From positions 1-24,583 of the forward strand of contig JAYMSP010002391.1 in the NCBI GenBank assembly GCA_036897095.1: a stretch of 24,583 nucleotides of DNA, written 5' to 3'. Of the stretch, positions 13,501 through 22,500 are shown piece by piece. The stretch comes from Plantago elongata (Eukaryota; Streptophyta; Magnoliopsida; Lamiales; Plantaginaceae). The notes below the pieces were generated by a model, which was not told the origin of the DNA, ran no database searches, and saw only the letters and a list, made by a program, of their open reading frames with translations. Within the stretch, counting starts at the first letter, position 1, and the number at the start of each line of letters is the position of its first letter. A program made the translations under genes and the position numbers.

Positions 13501-14349
13501 CCTCCCTTCTTACTTCCATTCCATATTTTAAAAGTAAACAAATTAGAGTTCAACATGCCTTTGTTTCTAAACTAAAAAAGGTTTTGGTATCTGTATAGTT
13601 GGCTTTTGTTTAATTGTGATGGAACTTGATAATGCTCTGTGTAGTGTAGTGTAGTGTAGTGTTGTCTTTGCAGATTTGTGATGGGAGTCTTCCTGGAAGA
13701 TTTGGTTCATGGTTGATCATCTTTTGGTATGTCTCTCTGTTCTTGGCTGTCTTGGCACCATTGATAGGCCTGAAGGATGAAAGACAATGTGAGAAAGCAT
13801 GACTGCCTGCTGCGCCAAGGAGTGTGAATTGGAGTCGTGAACCTGGTTCATTCCTCATCTAGCATTTCCTTGGAAAATTACTGAAGTTGCTGGTTTTTGT
13901 GAGTCATAGACCTGGTCTGGAGCTCCAAATTAGCCTAGCTATATACTTGATTTTGACTTGTAATTAGTAGCAGGGTCTGTTGCATGATTGAAATATCATA
14001 GTATTTTGGCTAGAGTTTTTCTTTCATGTTTCATGATTGTCTTGTAATCTAGTTACTCTGACTAGGTTTACCTTCGATTTGTGTACTGAGTCTATCAGCT
14101 TGATAGCTCTATTTCCCTGTACATTTTTAGGCTTTCAATGGAATTTTAACTTGCTTCAGAAAAAAAAAAAAAATGACCACACACAATAAGGTGAAATTTC
14201 GAAAAGGTTACCGAAAAAATTCGGCGAAAATGCCGTAATTGCACAAGAAGGAAATATAAATAGTGAAATTGAAATACCTCTTCTCCAAGTACAGAAGTGG
14301 GAGAGTCTGCTGGTTTCTCAGCCTTGACTCCATTCTCAGCCGACGCCAT
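7544..14349 (-). CDS. DDM1: DDM1-type SWI2/SNF2 chromatin remodeling ATPase, complete, 15 coding exons
   Basis: Exons in transcript order: 14349-14278, 12606-12355, 12279-12193, 11979-11633, 11541-11352, 11262-11087, 10216-10147, 10063-9874, 9544-9449, 9366-9272, 9178-9059, 8627-8508, 8375-8277, 8206-8099 and 7783-7544. All have GT-AG borders and matching phases, giving 2262 nt and 753 residues (Arabidopsis DDM1 is 764). Visible features: acidic coiled N-terminus with [20 protein letters not shown] (exon 2), a basic NLS-like KRGRGSKRK (about 122-130), Walker A DQMGLGKT (209-216), Ia [12 protein letters not shown], Walker B DEGH (315-318, split by an intron), [41 protein letters not shown] and [10 protein letters not shown] (615-622). 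The C-terminus ([20 protein letters not shown]) also matches DDM1. Known role: an ATP-dependent nucleosome remodeler that gives methyltransferases access to heterochromatin and silences transposons. The start ATG has A at -3 and G at +4. All motifs are intact, so the protein should be functional despite a LINE in intron 1. Confidence 0.96.
12895..12909. repeat. Left target-site duplication of the LINE insertion
   Basis: The 15-mer AAAATGACCACACAC is repeated exactly at 14170-14184, just after the poly(A) tail. This is the direct duplication expected from target-primed reverse transcription. Confidence 0.88.
13017..13598 (+). pseudogene. LINE ORF2 C-terminal fragment with RVT zinc-binding domain
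   Basis: The frame is open from just after a stop at 13014-13016 to TAG at 13596-13598. It has no true ATG near its beginning, consistent with the 3' end of a longer ORF2. The translation has the plant reverse-transcriptase zinc-binding layout: [32 protein letters not shown], then CVLC...HLFFNC. This region follows the RT domain in plant LINEs and probably helps bind template RNA. It is non-functional on its own because everything upstream in ORF2 is missing. Confidence 0.87.
13638..13663 (+). repeat. (GTGTA)n short tandem repeat
   Basis: About four to five copies of GTGTA occur in the LINE 3' UTR. Length polymorphism is likely. Confidence 0.7.
14170..14184. repeat. Right target-site duplication of the LINE insertion
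   Basis: Exact copy of the 15-mer at 12895-12909, directly abutting the poly(A) tail. The junction fixes the insertion orientation as + and the target as DDM1 intron 1. Confidence 0.88.
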
Positions 14350-14359
14350 TCTTCAGAAT

Positions 14360-14554
14360 CTAACAAGCCCCAAATTCAACAAACAAATTTTGGTAAGAGA
14401 AGTAAAACCCTAGCCATCTCACACACACAACAAAAACATATAGAAAAAAAAAAATCGTAATTTGGTAAAAGCACAGTAAAAAAACAAAAACAGAAAAAAA
14501 AAATCTGCCATAGGTAAAGGGGTTTGTACTTGTATTGTACATTTGTATGTATAC
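14360..14554 (-). other. Candidate 5'-UTR intron of DDM1
   Basis: On the minus strand a strong donor (AATCCCAG|GTATAC) at 14554 is followed by T-rich sequence and an acceptor (GGCTTGTTAG|ATTC) at 14360. The acceptor is ten bases before the start codon. Splicing would join a leader exon in the 14555-14700 region to the first coding exon. This is inferred from splice signals only. An open frame that reads through this leader begins with TTG, not ATG, so it is not a real uORF. Confidence 0.45.
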
Positions 14555-14769
14555 CTGGGATTCTCGAACGGAGAAGGAAATGTGGATGGAGAAACGGTTC
14601 TTGTTTCTGCTTGTTTGTGTTTGTGATGGAGGAAATGGCCAAATGGGGATGGAGAGCGGAAGTAGAGAGAAACCTAGAGTGGAGATGACAGAGCAGATTT
14701 ATTGAACTATTATTTCAAGTGAAAATAAATATGGAGTAGGTGTCTGAAGAGACATTATGGAATGGAAGT

Positions 14770-14790
14770 ATTATTATTATTATTATTATA
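14770..14790. repeat. (TTA)n microsatellite
   Basis: A short perfect trinucleotide run in the DDM1 upstream region. It is probably length-variable and has no coding role. Confidence 0.75.
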
Positions 14791-14847
14791 TTTTTTGATT
14801 AATAAGTGGATTAGGGACCCTACATAAATATAGTCGGGTTGGAAAAT

Positions 14848-14858
14848 GGGCGGGAAAA
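14848..14858 (-). promoter_or_regulatory. E2F-like site upstream of DDM1
   Basis: On the DDM1 sense strand this reads TTTTCCCGCCC, an exact match to the E2F consensus TTTSSCGC. It is about 500 bases before the ATG, and probably 100-200 bases upstream of transcription start if the leader begins near 14700. Such sites are typical of S-phase genes, and DDM1 is needed in dividing cells. A single site in otherwise AT-rich DNA is notable but not proof. Confidence 0.45.
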
Positions 14859-14864
14859 TAGAGA

Positions 14865-15338
14865 TATGTGTTTGACCTTTACAGTGACTGATAATTACAA
14901 AAATGCCTTCGTGTGATAAATTAACTCCTCACATATTTCTTTTATCTCATTTTATTTTTTCATTCATTGTAAATACCTTAAATTAATTAAATAATCTTAA
15001 AATCTAAACAAATTAGCCAAAGCAGTTTTACGAAAAATGCATGAATGACCTTAACCATCTCCATCAATTGCAACTCACTCAATCCCAAAATTTTTACCAT
15101 GTATGCTATTGCAACTCACTTTGCAATTATGCACAATCTATTACTCCAAGTCTCCAACAATGAGCCTCAAAATCTATTTTATTTTAACATTTCTTTCAAA
15201 TTTAATTATTCATTTCATTTTCTTTTCTCATTTCCTTCAAATGTTATCCTTGAATTGAATTTAAATGTTGTTAATTAATTATAACAAAATTACATTAGTA
15301 TTTTTTTATTTTTAATTATTAATTAAAAATAAAAAGTA
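14865..15338. other. DDM1 upstream intergenic DNA
   Basis: Between the E2F-like box and the Stowaway-like element the DNA is AT-rich. No coding frame with recognisable similarity and no terminal repeats were found. It may contain distal DDM1 promoter sequence. Confidence 0.4.
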
Positions 15339-15773
15339 TACTCCCTCCGTTCCAATTAAACCTTTATAACCCTCTAATTTCTCTTCATTTAAGAAATTGT
15401 AATAAACAAATAGTTTGTAGTGGGTATTAATTGATAAAAGTTGTAAGTGGGTAATAAATAAGAGAGATGTTGAATAAAGTAGTAAAAATAAATAATCTCT
15501 ACATAAGGAAAAATTATAAATTAGTGTATTCCTCAAATCTTTCTTACACTATAGTGATACATAAAAAAATCATACAAATTAGTGTTTATATTATTAGTTC
15601 CAATTGAATCCTCTAACTAAATACTATATAAATATAGCATGCATATTAATAATTAAGATTTATTTACTACTAATTAAATTATATTTAACTTTGTTACTAT
15701 TTCATCAAAATTAGATTGGCATTATGCATTTGGCCTCAACAATTCAGCCGTTAAATTGAAATATCAAGCATCG

Positions 15774-15842
15774 ATCATCTCATCCATCTCCAGTTTGATC
15801 AAGAATCATCTCTTCCATCTCCAATTTAATCAATCATCATTT
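15774..15842 (+). repeat. Tandem duplication of ~34 bases
   Basis: Two adjacent imperfect copies carry the ordered words ATCATCTC, CCATCTCCA and TTTGATCAA or TTTAATCAA. They lie in the interior of the Stowaway-like element. Confidence 0.6.
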
Positions 15843-15884
15843 TAACAATTTGTCATATTTTTCTATTATGATATTGATTAATGA

Positions 15885-16262
15885 TGCTTAGTAAGGTGTT
15901 ATTGAAGGTATTTGAATTTGGTCAGTTATGATGCTTGAATTTTCGGGTTATAATGTTTGCGTTATTTATGATGCTTACATGTATTTTTGAATTATGATGT
16001 TTGTACTTTCAAATTATGATGCTTTTATTATTTATGGTACTTGTAATTTTTCTTGATGCTTGCTAATATGTTAGTTATAAGTATATTAGGATATTTTTCA
16101 CACTGATAGATATCTCTATCTTTGTTATTAATTTTTTTAATGTATGTTGTCTGATAATTTGTTGGACTCTTAAAATTTTACATAAATTATAAAGATGTTT
16201 ATGATGCTTGGTTAGTCAATTTTTTATCATGAATTATAAGGATGCTCATGATGTTTGATGGT
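15885..16262 (+). repeat. Degenerate ATGATGCTT minisatellite-like repeat
   Basis: ATGATGCTT or one-base variants (ATAATGTTT, ATGATGTTT, ATGGTACTT) recur near 15889, 15929, 15948, 15968, 15994, 16016, 16035, 16054, 16201 and 16249. In the dense part the spacing is roughly 19-26 bases. The spacers are AT-rich and variable. The array lies inside the Stowaway-like element. Confidence 0.6.
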
Positions 16263-16589
16263 GTGAATGAATGATATTCCTCTAGCTAGTGTGAACGTGT
16301 TAGTAAGTATGCTTTGTTTTGAATTAATTCCTATAAATAAGGGATTGATTTTATCTATGATAATATATTTATTTTCAAATATTACTATAAATAATAATAT
16401 CACTAATTTGTAATAAGTTTAAAACTAATTTGTAGGATTTTTTAATGTATTACTAAAGTGTAAGAAGTTTTTAAAAGTTACAATAATTTGTAATTATCTC
16501 AATAAGGAAGTAGTTAGTGGGGGTAGGAAGTTTCTACCGTAACTCCAAAAGAAAAAAGTTAGGAAGTTATTAAAAGAACAGAGGGAGTA

Positions 16590-16817
16590 TGATCTAGGTG
16601 CATTACTCCATGTACTAGTTGTGAGAATATAATGAAATTCACAAAGTCTTCTAAGAGACCAATAATTAATTTAGACGAAAAGGACGGACTAACTTGCAAT
16701 TTATCTCATTTATCTCCATTTTTCGCGGATCAGCGAACCGGGTTAAAACAATTCTCGCGGGGTTCGGGTTATAAAACGTGATTTTTATTTTTGTCCATTA
16801 TATTCATATTTTCTGAA
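16590..16817. other. Spacer with GGGTT-rich words, no gene seen
   Basis: Words such as CGAACCGGGTTAAAAC, CGCGGGGTTCGGGTTATAA and, further right, TTGCGGGTTGCTGGGCGGGTT stand out from the AT-rich background. They probably belong to the same unclassified repeat as the 21-bp periodic region that follows. No coding frame was found. Confidence 0.4.
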
Positions 16818-17866
16818 TAATGAACATTACTCAAATAAGCGAGAACATTTTCCAAATACGCCATAACATTACTCAAATAAGTGAATTATCACGCTTTCAA
16901 TTAATTTTGCGGGTTGCTGGGCGGGTTATATAATTTTGCGAGTTGTGCGCGGATCCATTTCAGACAAAATCAAAAAATGAATCGTCGTTTCAGACAAATA
17001 GAAACGAACATTAATTATATAGTCTGAAACATTACTCAAATTGTCGTGAACATTACATATACAGTTAAGCACATTATACTCTAAATCAAACCTCATATAT
17101 AACGTATATCTAAGAATATTTTACCAAATAGTTATGAACATTACACAAATAGTTTATAACATTACCAACATAGTTAAGAAAAACACTAAAGGTAATAATA
17201 TTTTTTGGACAACAACATCACTTCTCTATTACATAGACATTGGGAGATTTTCAAACTCATTAAAATATTTTTATTTGGCCATCCTCCAAGACTCTCCACA
17301 AGACTCATGTCAACTTCAACTCCACATTTATCTGTACGAAAAACATTACATGCATTAGCATAAACCTTACCCACATCACCAAGAACATTATATACATTAC
17401 ACTTAAAATTTAAATCATATTTTTTCATTGAGTTCGTAGCTGAAAAATTTACAAATACTACAAGGATCATCACACATAAAATCGATAAAACAAGCAGAAC
17501 GTTACACATATAATTGACAACATTACTGATATAAGCTCAAACATAACACAAATAATCCCGAACATCTTATCACTGTTGTATGCGATTGTTTCAGACCTAT
17601 TTCAAAAATCTCAACTTTTACTGAAAAAAAAACATTCATCAATTTATATTTGTATCAAAACATTATTTTTGAAATTGATATACGAGAACTTTTTGAGTAA
17701 ATCGGTGGATAAACAATCAAATCGTAATAGAAACACCAATTTCCGAGCATATGTTCATGCACTATGTTTTATTGGGCATCTTATGTATAAGCAAGGACAT
17801 TACAAAGAAAAGCCACAACATCACACAGATTAGCCAGAACATTTGATGAAACATTACGCGATTTTC
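16818..17866 (+). repeat. Dispersed 21-bp periodic AACATTAC repeat
   Basis: Blocks of two to four units share the pattern GAACATTACNCAAATANNNNN with an exact 21-base period. They occur at about 16821-16883, 17030-17095, 17132-17175 and 17497-17560, with scattered single copies near 17344, 17380, 17798 and 17840. Between blocks another word, TTTCAGACAAA, recurs near 16958, 16990 and 17586. In one frame the first block reads as stop-free heptads NITQISE-NIFQIRH-NITQISE, but the frame is soon closed and no gene is supported. I do not recognise the family. It could be the interior of a non-autonomous transposon. Confidence 0.6.
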
Positions 17867-18335
17867 AGATCTGGATTCATTTTTCAACTATAATTGTAAA
17901 ATAAACACCGATTTTAGACAAACGACTGTCGAGATATAGTTGTTCTTACCTTATTGGTGTTGTTTCTAATAGTCTTGAGTTTGATTTAGTTGATTTGGAT
18001 AGAATTTGAGCTTGAAAACGCATATTACGAGATGAGCATTATTAAATATCCATATTTTTACCTTTGTGATGTTGTTTTTGGCGAGTTCGAACATGTTTTC
18101 CGGTGACTTGTAGCTTTCCCGACGAGTTTATATTCTTAGAGAGATGAATTTTAAGTTTTCAGTTTTTTTGGGTTTTTTTTTGAGTTATGATGTATGTGTG
18201 CTATAATTGATTATATATAATGACCCGTTTAACTCATTTATAAAGATCCAATTTCTAGCCTTTGGTTGGGTTGGGGTACTTTTGGTAGCTAACTTTTAGT
18301 TTGGGGTGTTGGTACAATTAAACAAAGTTAGTCTC
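17867..18335. other. Intergenic DNA, no gene seen
   Basis: AT-rich sequence to the right of the 21-bp repeat region. No convincing open frame, RNA gene or paired terminal repeat was found. Confidence 0.45.
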
Positions 18336-18339
18336 TTAA

Positions 18340-19014
18340 GTCTTTCTTTAAGAGTGGTATCTCCTAAGACTCCCTCAATGAAATTAGACAAGAAAATAAT
18401 ATGATTTAGGTTAACTTTATATTGTTATTTATATAATTATTATATTTGTAGTAATGAAATAATAAAAGAAGTTTGAGACTCATCAAGTAATGTACTTAAG
18501 TTGTTTGAAATATTATTATTATATTTAATATAAATTTAACTAAAATAAAAAAAACTTACATGAAATATAAAAATAAGTAAAGAAACAAAAACTGAAAGGA
18601 AAATGAAAACCATAGAAACAAGGGAAAGAAATAAAAAGAGAGAGTAGAAGAAGAAAAAAGATGCAAATGATAATAGAAAATAAAAAAATTTAAAAAAAGA
18701 AAAAACTCCGTGTCAGAGGCCCAATTATAAAATATTGTAAAAAACGACGTGAAACTGTGTCTTAGTGTGTAAATGCTACAATTTTCACACCTAAAATTGA
18801 ATATTTAGTGTGACGACATATAATTTTTTATATATTATAAAATGTAAATAAAATCACGATCGTTTTTTGAAAAGTTTTGTCTAACACGATACCGGCCTGT
18901 AATACACCAAAAAAAAGGATTACCCAACTCACACTGGACCTCAACCTCACGCTCAGACTTCAGAGTCCCGAATTGAGTTGGGACTCAATTGGAAACTTAG
19001 CTGGAGATGGTCTT
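18340..19014. mobile_element. Possible PIF/Harbinger-like MITE, degenerate ends
   Basis: The right end reads CTGGAGATGGTCTTAA. Inverted, TTAAGACCATCTCCAG resembles the common plant Harbinger-type terminus followed by a TTA/TAA target site. The left end, TTAAGAGTGGTATCTCCTAAG, matches it only with gaps. No transposase is present in the ~0.67 kb interior, which is mostly AT-rich. The assignment is tentative. Confidence 0.3.
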
Positions 19015-19532
19015 AATCTACGTGAACACACACTCTACCCCTGGTAAAGTCCAAGCCAATGTGTGTCGGATCTGGATGATGGTCGAAATTTGCATGGGTA
19101 TATTTTTCCGGTCCCCTTCACCAAGAACTACTACAATCTACACCCCTACAACGTGAATTTGATCTAGCAAGCTCATCTCTTGTGGTCGGTCCTTGAAGTT
19201 GCATACACTAGAAAATTATGTAACAATTTGAAATGAACATGAAATATTCCAATACATGTTTGTGCATAAATCACAACAAAATAAAACACAATCAAGCTTG
19301 ACAGTTGATACAGAAGAGACGGATACAAAATCAATATTGGCGCCCAGCTAAGCTCTAGACGGGAGACCATGAAATACAAGAAACAACCCAACTGAATCCG
19401 TAAATAAAGACATGGAGTACCATAATAAACAGTGTAGAAACGTAACGGATTTTGAACAAATACGAACACACCCAGCAACCCAATCATCAGACTTCACTTC
19501 AAATGATGCATACCTTGGCCAGATCTCCATAA
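19015..19532. other. U1-70K 3' flank
   Basis: The part next to 19532 must include the U1-70K 3' UTR. A donor-like CCAAG|GTATGC on the minus strand at 19513, 20 bases past the stop, could start a 3'-UTR intron, but no acceptor was fixed. The remaining sequence shows no recognisable gene. Confidence 0.4.
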
Positions 19533-22500
19533 TTAATATTCATAGTCACGGGAATGGGACCTACTTGAACGGCGGTAATCTGCATCTTGCGGCTCAGATA
19601 CCGTTCTATCATAACCATGACCGTCATCATCCATTTGATCATATCGGTCATCGCCACGGTCAGATTCTCTGTACCGATCATAGTCACCCCGGCCACTTGG
19701 ATCATCATATGCTTGACCTGGGTTTTCATAGTAGTGATAGTCTTCACGACCATGTTCTGCTTCTGGATCTGCACTACCATGCTTCCTCTTTCGCTCTCGA
19801 TCGTGCTTTGAATCCACACGATCATGATCATCATACTCTTTATCACGAGAGTACCCACGGCCGTGTTCATCTGCTACATCATATTCTCTGTCTGTGTCCC
19901 TGTCTCTCTCGCGGTGAGAATCACGGTCACGGCCTCGGTCTCGATCACGCCCATGATCTCTGCCTCGGTCTCTACCCCTATCTCGGTCACGAGTTCGGTC
20001 TCTTTCACGCTCACTATCTCGGCCACGATCCCTCTCACGGTCTTTTGTTCTTTCTCGATCTCTGTGGTGCCTATCATCTCTATGGTCCCGGTCCCTTGGT
20101 CTATCATGAGACCTCTCCCGAGGTTTTTCAAGGGATTTTTCCCTTTCTCTTCCCCCTTCACGTGACTTCTCCCTGTCGCAGACAAAAAAGTCTCAGCATT
20201 TACTAATGAAACCAATAAAGGCAGATAAGTAGTACTACTAGGCAAGAAGTTTCAAGGGAAGAACTAACGTGTCACGTTCTTCTCGAACTCTTGGTTCTGC
20301 TGATCGAGATACACTGCCAGGCTGGCCTTGTTCTCTGCAACGTGAAATGGAAAAATAGAAAGCTCACGTAAAATTTTAGAAGCAAATGAACGAATAAACT
20401 TAATCTCTTACCGAAAAGAGTGGTTTCAATCCCTCATTAAACATAAGTTCAAGTAGGTAAGCACAGGCACAGTCGCACAGAGATATTTACATATGATTAA
20501 GTTTCGGAGAAACAAATTTCAGTGCTATAGAGCTTGACATAAGTAGTTAACAATATGGCTTAGCTAACAGTGAACCCATAACCGGTGCTATACACTCATA
20601 ATCATGATGAGGCCACAACAAGTCAAGATATCCACCAACGATCTTTTTCCTAAATCTTCCAATATGACCAACATAATTTTTCCTAAACCTTTTAACATAA
20701 ATAGAGTACTCAACCCTCAAGAACCTCAAGAATTGGACGTGAAGGCATCATCACTCACATAAATTAATTGATCGTGCATCATACTTCGAACCTACTTAAA
20801 TTTTCATTAACTGAAGTAATTAGCATCATCACCCAGCACCAAGGCTGGACAAGAATTTAAACATGAAGCTGTGAGCCTAAGACAGAAGCACATGAAAGCC
20901 ACAACAAAACCGAGTGGATATAAAAACAGTGTACTCACATAAGAAGCCTGAAATCATATTAAAAGTAGAAGAGATTGTACTAAGCCCTCGGTCACAGATT
21001 CCAGAGCCCATAAAACTAGGAAGAAAATACGTGTGTGAGAGTTCATATAAGAATAAAATAAGGACTCTAGCAGTTACCCGGTAACCCAGCTTCCATGATA
21101 TCGTATGTCCAATTCTATAATAATTCATACTTTTAATATTCAAGTCTTATTAGGCTATAACATTATAGATGGACAAAGTTTGATCTCAGATATATAGAAC
21201 AGAAGCACAACCAGGTCTATTTCATGACCTCTTCTGAACATTTTTAAGAACTCTTCAACATCAAGAAAAAAAATTAACTAGAATTTTGTTTCACCTCATG
21301 ATTTGAACCAAACCATATGAAAAGGCTACCATAAATCCACAACGATTATTACCTTCCTGCCGACCTTTGGCCAGCATCTTCACCACCAACACGTGTAGTT
21401 CCAAGTCCACCACCAAGCCTGCGAGGTCGCCAATTTGGAACAGTTCTACCCCGCTCAACATCCACAAGCACCCGCCTGTTGTCAATCTTTCTTCCATCTG
21501 CTTGTTTATAGGCAGCTGCATATAGAAAACACACCAACTGTGGCTAAGTATCACAAGTTCACAACAGATGAGGAATGGTCAAGAATAAGAAAGAGTGCAC
21601 TACTGAAAAGAGAGGAATTAAAATAAGTACCTTTCATATCACGTGTATGCACGAATTCGATAAATGCATAGCCTCGAGGTTTATTGGTCTCCTTGTCCAC
21701 AACCAAGCGAACCTGAAACTCAAGACAATACAGTCATTGAACTATAATTAAAGAACAGGAACTGGGTTGACAGTAAAATCGACCATTTCTCCACATGGAC
21801 CTAGACTTCTTCCTACTATAGTAAATGCTACGGGCACAGCAGGCAGACAGGCACTATCCCTAATTAGCCGTGCTCACCTTTCAGTCATAGAGCTTCCAGC
21901 AGCTTCACCATCACTGGTAGAGAATCCATAAAATGGGGGCCAATTTACCAGTTGACATGAAGACTAACATCCCCTTACCAGGGCAATTTCATTTTTTTTA
22001 TTTTCTTTATTTGGAAATCATAATGTAGTAATTGCAAGTAATATATCAAAATTAATACCAGAATATCTTCAACATTGCTGGTGCATTTTGATAGTGTCAT
22101 AGTGATTCCAAATGCAAATTCCTAGTAACATGATAGGAGATGTAACAAAGCAAAAGGTGGAGAGAGAAAGGTTGATACTCCCTATACATTTACCAAACGC
22201 AGAAAAGAACTTGAATCTCCAGTTGCTCGGGTAATGGCCAGAAAGCACAAAGTATCACTGGTCTCCAGAAATTTATTGTTACAGTGATTTGAAATTTATG
22301 TACTTACTAGCAGGATAGTCAGTATGTAACAAAGCAAAAGGTGGAGAGAGAAATGCTAATACTCCCTACATAATTTACCAACTGCAGAAGAGAAGCTGAA
22401 TCTCCAGTTGCTTGGAATGATGGCCATAAAACACAAAGTAACAGGTCTTAAGAAATTCAATATTTCACCTTTTCTGTGAAGAACCATGTTTGTAGTTGTT

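Larger units (their letters stand above)
12910..14169 (+). mobile_element. 5'-truncated LINE (non-LTR retrotransposon) in DDM1 intron 1
   Basis: The 1.26 kb insert ends in an uninterrupted A run at 14160-14173 (partly shared with the target site) and is bounded by a perfect 15-bp duplication. Its coding remnant is the C-terminus of a plant LINE ORF2, with no endonuclease or reverse transcriptase core left, as is typical of 5' truncation. A long 3' UTR follows, with a short GTGTA tandem at 13638-13663. It is antisense to DDM1 and lies wholly in the intron between coding exons 1 and 2. The exact duplication and clean poly(A) suggest a fairly recent insertion. Confidence 0.9.
15341..16587. mobile_element. 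Stowaway/mariner-type element with long inverted arms
   Basis: The left end CTCCCTCCGTTCC and the inverted right end CTCCCTCTGTTC match the Stowaway/Tc1-mariner terminal consensus. Both are flanked by the dinucleotide TA at 15339-15340 and 16588-16589. The similarity is not confined to the tips: a segment near 15543-15584 (CTTACACTATAGTGATACAT) recurs inverted at about 16423-16469. The arms are therefore about 200-260 bases long. The 1.25 kb length exceeds typical Stowaway MITEs. No transposase DDE frame was found, and the interior is filled with a degenerate ATGATGCTT repeat and a short tandem duplication. Confidence 0.75.

Noticed and set aside
14165..14349. Possibility that the LINE broke the DDM1 coding sequence
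   Set aside because: Exon 1 (14278-14349) and exon 2 (12355-12606) both keep splice sites and phase 0 joins, and the insertion lies entirely within the intron.
14376..14642. Apparent 88-codon uORF in the DDM1 leader
   Set aside because: Its first codon is TTG rather than ATG, and the frame crosses a probable leader intron.
17134..17358. Open frame of 74 codons beginning MNITQIVYN
   Set aside because: Its start is two units of the 21-bp repeat and the remainder has no recognisable fold. I treat it as repeat-derived chance coding.
16818..17866. Possible CRISPR-like or satellite array
   Set aside because: Units are contiguous 21-mers in small diverged blocks, not identical repeats with unique spacers, and the genome is a plant.
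19412..20206. A 264-codon open frame on + with His/Leu-rich translation
   Set aside because: It is antisense to the last U1-70K exon. The RD/RE codon bias of that exon (CGN-GAN) produces stop-free antisense frames, and the translation resembles no protein family.
19874..20245. A 123-codon minus-strand frame beside the U1-70K tail
   Set aside because: It is an alternative frame of the last U1-70K exon and intron. The true frame is fixed by splice phase and by the conserved RD-rich tail.
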